NCBI GenBank assembly: GCA_021413735.1
Contig: JAIOPV010000250.1
Span: forward strand, 1-64,000
Direction: 5' to 3'
DNA from: Planctomycetota bacterium
GTDB taxonomy: Bacteria; Planctomycetota; Planctomycetia; Gemmatales; Gemmataceae
Length of the DNA: 64,000 bases
Shown: positions 7,980-16,523 of the stretch, one piece after another
How the letters are laid out: each line of letters starts with the position of its first letter
How positions within the stretch are numbered: position 1 is the stretch's first letter
Program-made: the position numbers and the translations under genes
Notes under the pieces: generated by a model
The model's input: the letters and a program-made list of their open reading frames with translations, nothing else
The model's database searches: none
What the model was told of the DNA's origin: nothing

Positions 7980-9905
7980 ATGAATACGACGCCAGCCCCC
8001 GCACTTCCGACGCAGCCGTGGTGGCGTGGGTGGTCCGATTTCTGGTTCCGACCCACGGACCCGACTACCCTCGCGTTCATCCGTATCAGCACCGGTCTGC
8101 TCGTGCTGTACATCCACCTGACGTACAGCCGCGACCTTCAGAGCTTCTTCGGAAAGCACGGTTGGTACGCCTCCGCGTTCGTCGATCGCGATCGCCGCGA
8201 ACGGCCCGATTTCGTTTCGCCAACCTCCTGGGACGAGCAGATTTCCTGGCCGCGGCTCTCCGACTTTCCCCACCGTCGCGAAGCGATGATGGAATTTCTT
8301 CGTGCCGTGCCCGGGAACAAGACCGCGCGGCAAAACGCGATTGCGTACCTCGACCGAGCGAACCAACTGAAGAACCCCGATGACTTCCGCGCTGCGATGG
8401 AATTCATTCGGAACATGCACACCGTCGATGGGGTGAAGAAAAGCGTCACCGTCATTGAAGGTGGGAAGTTGACGGACAAGGCCGAGCAAGAGTTGATCGA
8501 CCAGCAAATTCCCGCATTCTTCAAAGCTCAGAATCCGAACGATCGGAAGCAGATCGGCTCCGAGATCGTCGCGTTCTGGACGATCATTCCGAAGACTCCG
8601 ACGCCAGACGGCACGCAAATCACCGGCGCGTACGTCTTCAACCACTTCATCGAGCTGCCGCCCGATACTCGGAAGTCGCTGATTCAGTTCATCAAAGAGC
8701 TTCCCGAAGACGACGTCGAGCGTGCGCAGTGGCTCGATTACATGAACTACTGGAACACGGATCGACGCGTCACCTACCGCACCGGGCACGCCGGCTTCTC
8801 GGTCTGGTTTCACGTCACTGATCCAACGCAGATGGCGCTGATCCACGCCGGGATCATCGTGCTGATTGTGCTGTTCACGGTCGGCCTGTTCACCCGAGTG
8901 ACCTCCGTTCTCGTGTGGGTCGCGTGCGTCGGGTACATCCACCGCACGCAGCAAGTGCTGTTCGGGATGGACACGATGATGAACATCCTGCTGTTCTACC
9001 TGATGATCGGGAACAGCGGGGCGGCACTCTCCATCGACCGCGTGATTGCACGCTATCGAGCAACGCGTGCGAGCCTGCGACGGTCGGGCACCATCGACCC
9101 GAACACGCGGGCTTTCCTGGCGTGTCCGCAGCCGTCGGTGGGGGCTGGGTTCGCGATCAGGTTGCTTCAGATTCACGTTTGCTTCATCTACGCGGCCGCG
9201 GGCTTCTCCAAGTTGAAGGGCGAGGGTTGGTGGAGCGGTCAGGCGTTCTGGGATGTCATCGTGAACCCGGAATTCACGCCGATGAACACGGCATGGTACG
9301 AAGGGTTGCTCCGGTGGATTGCCGGAAGTAAGCCGCTGTATCACACGCTCTGCACGTTCGCCGTGTGGTCGACACTCGCCATTGAAATCTGCATCCCGTT
9401 CCTGGTCTGGACGAAAGCACGCTGGCTCGTTCTGTTCCTGGCGACGGCGATGCACGCGGTCATCGGCGTCATCATGGGGTTGAACCTCTTCGAGTTGCTG
9501 ATGATCGTCATGTATTTGGCGTTCTTGCCGGACCGTGTGATTCGCGACCGCTTCCGTGGGGGGCCGGACTTGCCGAAGTTCGCGTTCGCCTTCAATCCGG
9601 GGGCGGACGCTCAGGCTCGCGGTGCGGCTCTGGCCGTGGCGTTGGACGTTGACAATCAGGTTTCGCTGATGCCAGACAAGACCGCGGCCGGCACAGCGGT
9701 AACCACCGCTGCTGGTGCTGTGGTGTCTGGCCCCGAGGGGACGCGAGCTTTGACAACGGGACTTCGGATTCCGTCGGTGATGTCGTGGGCCTTGTGGATT
9801 CCGGGACTGTTTGGATTGCTGACCCGTCGATTGTTCCCACAGGTTGATGTGACAGCAGCGCCGAGCGGAACAAAACCCCCAGCTCCGACAGTGGCCGCAA
9901 AGTAA
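7980..9905 (+). CDS. HTTM domain membrane protein (vitamin K carboxylase-like)
   Basis: This 641-residue protein begins with a soluble stretch and then WWRGWSDFWFRPTDPTTLAFIRISTGLLVLYIHLTYSRDL, the usual opening of HTTM proteins, which are related to vitamin K-dependent gamma-carboxylase. Later helices match the family (VLFGMDTMMNILLFYLMIG, LQIHVCFIYAAAGFSKLKGEGWWSG). Bacterial members are membrane proteins whose reaction is mostly unproven. A large insertion (about residues 70-270) separates helix 1 from the rest. It is probably coexpressed with the membrane gene upstream. Confidence 0.85.
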   Translation: MNTTPAPALPTQPWWRGWSDFWFRPTDPTTLAFIRISTGLLVLYIHLTYSRDLQSFFGKHGWYASAFVDRDRRERPDFVSPTSWDEQISWPRLSDFPHRREAMMEFLRAVPGNKTARQNAIAYLDRANQLKNPDDFRAAMEFIRNMHTVDGVKKSVTVIEGGKLTDKAEQELIDQQIPAFFKAQNPNDRKQIGSEIVAFWTIIPKTPTPDGTQITGAYVFNHFIELPPDTRKSLIQFIKELPEDDVERAQWLDYMNYWNTDRRVTYRTGHAGFSVWFHVTDPTQMALIHAGIIVLIVLFTVGLFTRVTSVLVWVACVGYIHRTQQVLFGMDTMMNILLFYLMIGNSGAALSIDRVIARYRATRASLRRSGTIDPNTRAFLACPQPSVGAGFAIRLLQIHVCFIYAAAGFSKLKGEGWWSGQAFWDVIVNPEFTPMNTAWYEGLLRWIAGSKPLYHTLCTFAVWSTLAIEICIPFLVWTKARWLVLFLATAMHAVIGVIMGLNLFELLMIVMYLAFLPDRVIRDRFRGGPDLPKFAFAFNPGADAQARGAALAVALDVDNQVSLMPDKTAAGTAVTTAAGAVVSGPEGTRALTTGLRIPSVMSWALWIPGLFGLLTRRLFPQVDVTAAPSGTKPPAPTVAAK

Positions 9906-9925
9906 CATGATGGTCATTGTTTTTT

Positions 9926-9972
9926 CGCCGCAAGCGGCGTTGCACTTCGATTGTGCAACGCCGCTTGCGGCG
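9926..9972. terminator. Perfect palindrome downstream of HTTM gene
   Basis: A 20-base stem (CGCCGCAAGCGGCGTTGCAC and its exact complement) closes on a 7-base loop, 21 bases past the HTTM stop. The same core CGCCGC/GCGGCG palindrome recurs at 13642. It could terminate transcription or belong to a repeat family; the T-run lies on the left side, so a minus-strand terminator is also possible. Confidence 0.55.
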
Positions 9973-10048
9973 ACTTTCACTCAAGCTCGCACCTTGCCCT
10001 GACCGATCACTTCCGATGGGGAACCGTACCAACTGCGGGAGGGCGACA

Positions 10049-11602
10049 ATGCGACGCAAACACGCCCTGATTGTGGCCGGGTGCATCGCGATTTGCGTTG
10101 CGATTGCTCCCGAGGCTCGACCGCAGGACGGTGACCTCCAGGCCTACTACTGGCCACACCGCACGGTCGGCATTCCGGTCGATACCGAACGCATCGGGAA
10201 GCTGCCGAACAAGCCATCGGCCCTTCAGCTCTACTATTCCGTGAATCGATCCGCGTTCCAGAAGGGGCCGAAGCTCCCGCCAGACAGCATGCAGCAACTC
10301 GACGGCGGCAAACGCGGCTTCCTGTTCACGGCCGAGCGCGATGGCGACTACGAATTCACCGTGCAGTTCGTGTACCCCGACGGCAGCACCAGCCCCCGCG
10401 CCGACGAACTGAGTCCGCAGCAACGCATCGTGATTGATGCGACGCCGCCTGCCGTGCAGATTCAACCGTCGAGCAATGGCGTCGAATGGCGCACCAAAGA
10501 CGATTACCTCGATCCCGCTGGCGTGACGCTTCAGTGCAAGTGGCCGACGAGTACCGAGTGGACGACGGTCACCGAACGCAAGTTCCGTGGCGACGACAGC
10601 TACGCCTGGAAGCTGCCGCCGGGGAAGGTGCTGGAAGTGCGTGTCGTGGCTCGCGACCGTGCCGGGAACGAAGGCGTCTCGCAGATTACGCGAATTCCAC
10701 CAGACGCAGCCAGTGCAGTGGGCTTCCCGAAAGGCCCGACAGCCGATTGGCCCGCGACGCCCTCCAATCTGCCGGCACCGCGAATCGACTACGTAAACAC
10801 GCTGAAGTTCGACGTCGATTACGCCGTCCAGCGAATGGGTCGCTCGGGCATCCAGGCGGCGCATCTGTTCGTGCTGAAGAGTCAGGGAACGTGGGAACTG
10901 GTGAAGCGGTTCCCGGTTCGGCTGATGCCGGGCGACAAGGAGCATTCACTGTCCTTGCCCTACGAGGCGAAAGAAGAGGGCACTTACGGCTTCTATGTGC
11001 TGCCCGAAAGCGGTGCTGGCAAGAAGGCCGATGACCCCCGCAAGGATGACTCGCCGATGGTCTACGTCGTGGTGGACACAACTCCGCCATACGTTCAGAT
11101 CAACGGCGTGCAGGTGAAGAAGGGCGGCGCACGCGGTCCCCTGGTGGAGATCACCTGGAAGGCTGCCGACCCGAACCTGATGCCGCAACCGATCAGCCTG
11201 GAGTGGTCGCTGGATGCGAAGGCGACGAAGTGGAACGAGATCAAGTATCGCCTCGACAACAACCTGACCCGCGATTCGGGGCGTTATTCGTGGGAGGTGC
11301 CGGACGAGAACTTGTGGAAGTTCTACATTCGCATTCGCGCCGTCGATAAGGCGTCGAATACCGGGGAACACATCTGGGGTCAGCGTGACCCAGACGGCAA
11401 GAATCAGCCAGCCGAGGTGATCGTCGATCTGGACGTGCCTTCCGTGACGATCCCGCGAGTTCGTGGCGGCAACAGTCCGACGCCAGCTCCTTCAGGTGGG
11501 GGCAGTTCGGATAGCCAGCCGAAGATTCCGCCAACTGATTTGCCAAAGCCGATCGACCTGCCGAAGCCGTCAGGCGGCCCCGCACTGCCAGCGATTCCGT
11601 AG
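10049..11602 (+). CDS. Secreted repeat protein with Ig-like segments
   Basis: This 517-residue protein has a signal peptide (MRRKHALIVAGCIAICVAIAPEARPQDG) and two or three beta-rich units that each end in IVIDATPPAVQI, VVDTTPPYVQI or VIVDLDVPSVTI, the spacing seen in Ig-like extracellular repeats. The tail is Pro/Gly/Ser rich (PKPIDLPKPSGGP). GGGAGGG precedes the ATG at 10049; the tracked start at 9917 lies within the palindrome. Function is unknown, probably cell-surface or periplasmic. Confidence 0.7.
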   Translation: MRRKHALIVAGCIAICVAIAPEARPQDGDLQAYYWPHRTVGIPVDTERIGKLPNKPSALQLYYSVNRSAFQKGPKLPPDSMQQLDGGKRGFLFTAERDGDYEFTVQFVYPDGSTSPRADELSPQQRIVIDATPPAVQIQPSSNGVEWRTKDDYLDPAGVTLQCKWPTSTEWTTVTERKFRGDDSYAWKLPPGKVLEVRVVARDRAGNEGVSQITRIPPDAASAVGFPKGPTADWPATPSNLPAPRIDYVNTLKFDVDYAVQRMGRSGIQAAHLFVLKSQGTWELVKRFPVRLMPGDKEHSLSLPYEAKEEGTYGFYVLPESGAGKKADDPRKDDSPMVYVVVDTTPPYVQINGVQVKKGGARGPLVEITWKAADPNLMPQPISLEWSLDAKATKWNEIKYRLDNNLTRDSGRYSWEVPDENLWKFYIRIRAVDKASNTGEHIWGQRDPDGKNQPAEVIVDLDVPSVTIPRVRGGNSPTPAPSGGGSSDSQPKIPPTDLPKPIDLPKPSGGPALPAIP

Positions 11603-11683
11603 AAAGCCCGGTACCGTCAGAGCAGTTCAGGGCGGCCCCGAGTGCCAGTTTTGAACTTGTGCTTTTGTTTTTTGCCTCTGGCT

Positions 11684-11909
11684 TTCAGCCTGAAAGGCTG
11701 TGACAACATAGCCCAGGGCAAGCGAAGCGCCGCCCTGGGAGCAACCAAATCCAAGCACCCACCCTGAAAGGGTGGGACAACTACCTTTGATGCAAACCTT
11801 TGTCGCACCCTTTCAGGGTGCCTGCTCTTATTGCCACCGAACCCAGGGCGGCGACAGCTTCGCTGTCTTGCCCTGGGCTATGTTGTCCGACCCCATTCGG
11901 GGTCAAGAC
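11684..11909. repeat. Compound nested inverted repeat
   Basis: Arms containing GACAACATAGCCCAGGGCAA (about 11702) and its complement (about 11870-11893) enclose CCACCCTGAAAGGGTGGG and CACCCTTTCAGGGTG. Further small hairpins flank it (AGCCTGAAAGGCT and GACCCCATTCGGGGTC). The build resembles the repeat at 4106, so both may be copies of a family of palindromic insertions. Confidence 0.7.
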
Positions 11910-12023
11910 AAAGCCAAACACAGCAAAGCACAACTTTAAAACTGGTACTCGGGGCCGCCTGCCGATCCAATCAGAAATTAAGCTACACTCCCGACAGATG
12001 CATTTCTGTTGTGGAGCCATCGC

Positions 12024-12560
12024 GTGAAGTACCTCTTGCCCCTCCTCTGGCTGGGTGTCCTGCCGAGCGTGGCGATGCTTTTCGCGTCGTACTGGTTCAA
12101 TCCGTGTCGGGGCATCGACACCAGCCAAGAAGCAGCGGCGCGAATTCGTCCCGGCATGACAATGGCCGAAGTCGAGCAGATCATCGGCGGACCACCGGGA
12201 GATTACCGGTACCGAGGAGCCACGCGGTTCCAAAAGGTGTCGGGAAACCGTTGGCCTTACACCCAGCAGTGGACGACTTTCGACGGGCAGATCGAAATCG
12301 CCGACGGATACTATGGGATTCAGTACCCGCCAGACAACGGAGCCAAGGTTTACCCTGGTAGCGAATCGTGGTCAACCGCCGATGGCGTCATCGACTCGGT
12401 CAAGTGGTCGCCCGCTGAGCAACCAACGATAACGCGACTTTCGGGGGATGCGATTCTTCTTCGCACGGTTATCTGTTTTGGACTTCCCCTCGTGTGTTAT
12501 CTCGTCTGGACTACGAAGCGACACCCAGACCCCATTCCATCATCATCAAATTCCACCTGA
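12024..12560 (+). CDS. Membrane protein with SmpA/OmlA-like motif
   Basis: This 178-residue protein has an N-terminal hydrophobic segment, then AARIRPGMTMAEVEQIIGGPPGDY, which matches the BamE/SmpA-type module. A second helix lies near the C-terminus (TVICFGLPLVCYLVW). GTG at 12024 has GGAG 8 bases upstream; a TTG at 12009 is the tracked alternative. The role is unknown. The module is used in outer-membrane and envelope proteins. Confidence 0.6.
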   Translation: MKYLLPLLWLGVLPSVAMLFASYWFNPCRGIDTSQEAAARIRPGMTMAEVEQIIGGPPGDYRYRGATRFQKVSGNRWPYTQQWTTFDGQIEIADGYYGIQYPPDNGAKVYPGSESWSTADGVIDSVKWSPAEQPTITRLSGDAILLRTVICFGLPLVCYLVWTTKRHPDPIPSSSNST

Positions 12561-12615
12561 TCGCTCGCGGAACGTCGTTCGATATACCATCTCGGAACCA
12601 CCGAGAGATATCCTC

Positions 12616-13638
12616 ATGTCGAAAGCCAAGAAACCGGCGCTGCTGAAACTCAGCGAGATGCAACCGGGACAACTCGCGGACTGCTTCGCTCAACTCGTCG
12701 AGAAGACGCACCGCAGCACTCGCGACGGCAAGCCGTTCTACTCCTGTCGCTTTCGCGACCCACACCGCTCTGTCAGTCTGATGGTCTGGGCCGACAGCCC
12801 CACGTTCGAGGATTGCCAAACGAACTGGATCGTCGGGCAGTTCTTCAAGATTCGCGGCAGCTTCTCGGAACACGAAAAGTACGGGCCGCAGCTCGACGCC
12901 GAGCAAGTGCGACCAGTCCAAGATCGCGACCGCGAAGACGGCTTCACCGAACTCGACTTTATGGAACGCTCGCGGTTCGATCCCGAGGTCATGCTCGCTG
13001 AGTTGCGGGCACTCATCGCCAAGCAGATCACCGATCAACCGCTGCTCGCGCTGCTTCAGAAGATCATCACGGCACACGCGGCCGAACTGAAACTCCTGCC
13101 CGCGTCGGCTCGCAACTACTACCCGTTCGCGGGCGGTTGGCTCGAACACACGCTGAACGTCGTCCGCAGTTGTCTCTTCCTCACGGACCGCTACAAGACG
13201 CAATTCTCAGATCTGAAGCCGCCGTTGAATCGCGATCTGGTCGTTGCTGGCGCGGTTCTACACGACATCGGCCGCGTGAAGGAACTCGAAGCCAGCACGC
13301 CCGGTCAACCCGCTCGGGCCGGTATCAGTGGGGAATTGTTTGGTCATCTGTTCCTGGCTTACGACCTGATCCGCGATGCGGCGAAGGATGTGCCCGACCT
13401 GAACCCGGAGTTGCTGGAACTGCTGCTCCACGTCGTCGTGTCGCACCTCCGCATTCCGGAGTGGGGTTCACCGAGGTTGCCGTGCATTCCCGAGGTGCTG
13501 ATCCTGCATCACGCCGACGATCTCGACGCGAAGTTCGAGATGTACGCTCGCTGCCTCACACGCGACACCACCGACGGCCCCTTCACTGAACGCGATCCGG
13601 TCCTGGGTCGTCCCCTGCTGAAACAACGCACGGTGTAA
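12616..13638 (+). CDS. 3'-5' exoribonuclease, YhaM-like (OB fold plus HD domain)
   Basis: This 340-residue protein is expected to degrade single-stranded RNA or DNA from the 3' end in the cytoplasm. An OB-fold occupies about residues 10-95 (GKPFYSCRFRDPHRSVSLMVW). The HD phosphohydrolase domain follows, with GGWLEHTLNVV at about 175 and the metal-binding VLHDIGRVKEL near 215. Size and order fit YhaM. ATG at 12616 starts the MSKAKKPALLKL sequence; the tracked start overlaps the previous gene. Confidence 0.8.
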   Translation: MSKAKKPALLKLSEMQPGQLADCFAQLVEKTHRSTRDGKPFYSCRFRDPHRSVSLMVWADSPTFEDCQTNWIVGQFFKIRGSFSEHEKYGPQLDAEQVRPVQDRDREDGFTELDFMERSRFDPEVMLAELRALIAKQITDQPLLALLQKIITAHAAELKLLPASARNYYPFAGGWLEHTLNVVRSCLFLTDRYKTQFSDLKPPLNRDLVVAGAVLHDIGRVKELEASTPGQPARAGISGELFGHLFLAYDLIRDAAKDVPDLNPELLELLLHVVVSHLRIPEWGSPRLPCIPEVLILHHADDLDAKFEMYARCLTRDTTDGPFTERDPVLGRPLLKQRTV

Positions 13639-13641
13639 TCT

Positions 13642-13689
13642 CGCCGCTTGCGGCGTAGCGCCAAGTGGAGCGCTACGCCGCAAGCGGCG
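13642..13689. terminator. Strong hairpin between convergent genes
   Basis: CGCCGCTTGCGGCGTAGCGC pairs with GCGCTACGCCGCAAGCGGCG 8 bases later. It lies between the ends of the convergent exoribonuclease and phosphatase genes and probably terminates both. The core resembles the hairpin at 9926. Confidence 0.65.
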
Positions 13690-13697
13690 AAGATGGG

Positions 13698-14309
13698 TCA
13701 CTTCGCGGAGTCGCCTGGCATCAACTGCTGCGGGCGGTCCACGAACGTCGCTTTTCCCTTCTCATCGAACGTGATCTGCCAGACGCGGTCGAACACCGAA
13801 TCCTTCCAGTTCTCAGGGAAGCCCGTGGCGTTGAGCTTCTGTGCCAGCGCCGCGATCGAACTGTGTCGCCAGCTAATCAGAATCGTCTTGCCTGCGTACT
13901 TCGCATTGCCGAAGAGTTCGTCGGCCAGCTTCGCGGGATCATCGTTGGAGAAAGTCGCGTCGATCGGCAGCTTGAGTTGCTTGGTAAGCGGCGTCACCGT
14001 TTGAACCGGCCGATGACTCTTGCCCGAATCCTTGGCGGCGAAGATGAAATCGGGCACCGCGAACGGCGTCGGTCGCTTCTCGGACTTCTCGAACAGCTTC
14101 GGCAACGCCGCAGCACGGTCCCTTCCTTCGGCCGAAAGATCGACCGACATTGCCACATCCGGTGGTTTCTCCGCGTGGCGAACGATGAGGATTTGCCGAG
14201 GAAACGTGAGCTTGTCTTTGGTGTGGCCCGTCTTGGAGTCGGTGGTGAAGACGGTGGCGACGACTGCCAATCCGAAGCACACGATACCGAGGCGAACAAG
14301 GGAATTCAT
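13698..14309 (-). CDS. Secreted histidine phosphatase superfamily protein
   Basis: This 203-residue protein has an N-terminal export signal (VRLGIVCFGLAVVATVFTT). The phosphatase core motif RHAEK at about residue 44 supplies the phosphohistidine, and a second basic block SWRHSSIAAL near residue 148 supplies the other catalytic His. It should hydrolyse phosphate esters outside the cytoplasm; the substrate is unknown. Confidence 0.75.
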   Translation of the reverse strand: MNSLVRLGIVCFGLAVVATVFTTDSKTGHTKDKLTFPRQILIVRHAEKPPDVAMSVDLSAEGRDRAAALPKLFEKSEKRPTPFAVPDFIFAAKDSGKSHRPVQTVTPLTKQLKLPIDATFSNDDPAKLADELFGNAKYAGKTILISWRHSSIAALAQKLNATGFPENWKDSVFDRVWQITFDEKGKATFVDRPQQLMPGDSAK

Positions 14310-14420
14310 GCGAACGCAGCTCCGTCACGGCGAAGTCCTTCAAGACTATTGTAGCTTGAAGCGCGAACCATTCGCGAGGTTCGACCGTCTCACAATGCCA
14401 CATCTTTTCCGGAGGCTCCC

Positions 14421-14573
14421 ATGTCCGATCCGAAACCGCAGACCGTGATCGAATTCTATTCGACGACCGGCGAGTATGGTTGCTTCTCGAACTTCTCCAG
14501 GCACTCGATCTTCCTCAAGAAGAAACGCTGGCCAACCACCGAGCACTACTTCCAGGCGCAGAAGGTAGTGTAA
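14421..14573 (+). pseudogene. Truncated NADAR (YbiA-like) gene, cut by the element
   Basis: An ATG with GGAGG upstream opens MSDPKPQTVIEFYSTTGEYG then CFSNFSRHSIFLKKKRWPTTEHYFQAQK, the N-terminus of the NADAR family (intact members about 150-190 residues), whose YbiA enzymes are N-glycosidases acting on riboflavin intermediates. Sense homology ends after QAQK; the frame then reads VV and stops at 14571. The integrase gene starts 120 bases later, so the element appears to have integrated inside this gene. The rest should lie beyond the right edge. It is too short for the ORF track. Confidence 0.8.
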
Positions 14574-14597
14574 TCCACCAATCGCCTTGATTTCCCG

Positions 14598-14644
14598 GCA
14601 CTTTCCCGCTGCACTTTTCGTCTTTGCACTTTTCCACTGCACCA
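14598..14644. repeat. Short direct repeats beside integrase (candidate arm sites)
   Basis: The word GCACTTTYC occurs at 14598, 14611 and 14626, with a partial fourth copy (GCACC) at 14640, spaced 13-15 bases. The array lies between the truncated NADAR gene and the integrase, where tyrosine integrases usually bind arm-type sites. Function is inferred from position only. Confidence 0.45.
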
Positions 14645-14693
14645 AACGCGCTACAATCCATTCGTCCACTACCCCGGTGCAGGAGACACACCC

Positions 14694-15779
14694 ATGCCCC
14701 GCCCCGCCTCGATCTGGCTGCGCGAACAGGACGGTTTCTACTACACGACCTTCCGGAAGCAGAAGGTGAAACTCTCCCAGGATAAGGACGAGGCCGAGCG
14801 AGCCTTCCATGCCCTTCACGCCCAGACGCCCGAACCGGACACCTCATCGACGATCCGCCCGTCCTTCCGCAAGCTCGCCGACCAGTTCCTCACCCACGCC
14901 GAGCAGACGAAGGAGCCCGTGACGTTCTCGCTCCAGAAATATTTTCTCCAGTCTTTCTGCGATCACGTGAAGAAGAAGCTGGCTTGCGACCTCAAGGTGG
15001 CCGATGTCACCGGCTGGCTCCTGACGATGAACGCGGGTGGGAAGCAGAAGCGGAAGCTCCGCGGCAAGGAGATGCCACACGGGAAGAATGAACAAACGAA
15101 ATTGAAGTGGGGGCACAACTCGCAGGTGACCGGGCGTGCGATCGTGCGGGCCTGTCTGAACTGGGCGGTGGACCAAGGTCACCTGACCCACAGCCCGCTC
15201 GGCCGCTTGAAGGCCGGGAGCTACCACCGCCGGGAACGCATCCTGACCCCGGAAGAGCGGGTCGAGATCAAGAAGCACATCCCCGACGAAATGTTCTCCG
15301 ACTTCTTCGTGTTCCTTGAACAGACCGGTTGCCGCCCCTTCAGTGAGGCCGCGAAGGTCACGCCTGCGATGATCGACTGGGCCGAGGGGACCGTCTCATT
15401 CGTCAAGCACAAGAACGCGCGGAAGGGGAAGAGCCGCGTGGTCTATCTGAGCCCGAAGGCCCGCGAAGTGTTGCAGCGACGGGCGGCGTCGAAAAAGCCG
15501 GACGAGATCGTGTTCCACACCCGCAACGGTTTCGCGTTCAGCGGCCCGAACACCGTCCAGCGGATCAGGAGGCTGGAGAAGGTGTGCGGAATCCCGAGGT
15601 TCAGTCTGTACTCGGCCCGCCACGCTTACATCACCGAGGCGCTGGAACGGGGCATGTCGAGCGACATCGTGGCCGAGTTGGTGGGGAACACGCCGAAGAC
15701 GATCAGCAGGTACTACTCCCACCTCGACCAGAAGAAGAACACCATGCGTGACGCCGCACGATTGGCGGTCGGGGGATGA
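14694..15779 (+). CDS. Tyrosine site-specific recombinase (integrase)
   Basis: This 361-residue phage-type integrase should insert and excise the element. The N-terminal half holds the arm-binding and SAM-like core-binding domains. In the catalytic domain I see the first Arg in TGCRPFSEA, a beta-hairpin Lys in VKHKNARKG, the box II motif YSARHAYIT and the nucleophilic Tyr in TISRYYSHL. It is the first gene inside the element. ATG at 14694 matches a sensible N-terminus. Confidence 0.92.
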   Translation: MPRPASIWLREQDGFYYTTFRKQKVKLSQDKDEAERAFHALHAQTPEPDTSSTIRPSFRKLADQFLTHAEQTKEPVTFSLQKYFLQSFCDHVKKKLACDLKVADVTGWLLTMNAGGKQKRKLRGKEMPHGKNEQTKLKWGHNSQVTGRAIVRACLNWAVDQGHLTHSPLGRLKAGSYHRRERILTPEERVEIKKHIPDEMFSDFFVFLEQTGCRPFSEAAKVTPAMIDWAEGTVSFVKHKNARKGKSRVVYLSPKAREVLQRRAASKKPDEIVFHTRNGFAFSGPNTVQRIRRLEKVCGIPRFSLYSARHAYITEALERGMSSDIVAELVGNTPKTISRYYSHLDQKKNTMRDAARLAVGG

Positions 15780-15794
15780 GTAGGGGCGGTTCCC

Positions 15795-16010
15795 TCAACG
15801 GATGTGCCTGAACTCGCCCTCGTCCTGCGGCATCTCGCTGACCTTCATGGTCTGAAGGAAGTTATCAAACTCGTCCTCGTCAATGCGGATCGTTCCACGT
15901 TTCCCCGGCCGCCCCAGACGAACGTGTGGGAGCAGTCCGCTCTTGCACCAGGCATAAATCAGAGATTCCGACACCGTCGCCCTCTCGGCTGCGAGTTTCA
16001 CGGTCAACAT
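15795..16010 (-). CDS. Excisionase-like helix-turn-helix protein
   Basis: This 71-residue protein has MLTVKLAAERATVSESLIYAWCKSGLLPHVRLGRPGKRGTIRIDED, the MerR/Xis-like winged helix pattern typical of recombination directionality factors. GGAGG precedes the ATG at 16010; the longer tracked ORF adds 59 unsupported residues. It converges with the integrase gene, which fits a role in excision. Confidence 0.7.
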   Translation of the reverse strand: MLTVKLAAERATVSESLIYAWCKSGLLPHVRLGRPGKRGTIRIDEDEFDNFLQTMKVSEMPQDEGEFRHIR

Positions 16011-16143
16011 GGGCTGCCTCCGCGATGTGTGGGCCTCCCTGCCCGATGTGGTGTGTTTTTCAATTCTTCGCATTGCCCCGTGTCCAGTGACACGAACAAT
16101 CGCTTTCCCGAGAGAGTTTCCCGGAAAGGGCATGCGTGGTTTG

Positions 16144-16521
16144 CTAAATCTCCGGCTCGATCTCGACGGCCAGTGGCAAGTCCGCATCGAACGTCACGCC
16201 CTCCAACACGCCCCGCAGCGAGTCGATCAGCATCCTCGCAGTAGACGGCTTGAGGGACGCTACGTCGCCGTGGAAGAATTGGGCGAACGAAGCACGCCGG
16301 TCGGCGGGGATTACGTCCATGCACCGGGCGAGCAGGGAATCGTCCGGCCACGCCCGCTCGACCGGCATCCCGTCGAGCATCGCGAGGACGTTCTCCCGCG
16401 TCACCGGAAGCCCCGCCTCCTGGAGCAACTCGCACACGGCTTGACCCAGTCCGGTGCAGCGGTCACACCAGACCTTCGCGAACCCCTCGGGCTCGCCCGC
16501 TACTTGGGTTCTCCAGCCCAT
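16144..16521 (-). CDS. Hypothetical element protein
   Basis: This 125-residue protein has a CDRCTG motif near the start and ends in AVEIEPEI, echoing the DDLEPEI tail of the gene just upstream (16524-17165). Two bases separate the two genes and GGAG overlaps the upstream stop, so they are translated as a pair. No family is recognised. Confidence 0.55.
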   Translation of the reverse strand: MGWRTQVAGEPEGFAKVWCDRCTGLGQAVCELLQEAGLPVTRENVLAMLDGMPVERAWPDDSLLARCMDVIPADRRASFAQFFHGDVASLKPSTARMLIDSLRGVLEGVTFDADLPLAVEIEPEI

Positions 16522-16523
16522 TA

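Noticed and set aside
7728-9980. 750-residue minus-strand ORF
   Set aside because: It is the mirror of the HTTM gene, with low-complexity Arg/His/Pro-rich translation and no domain.
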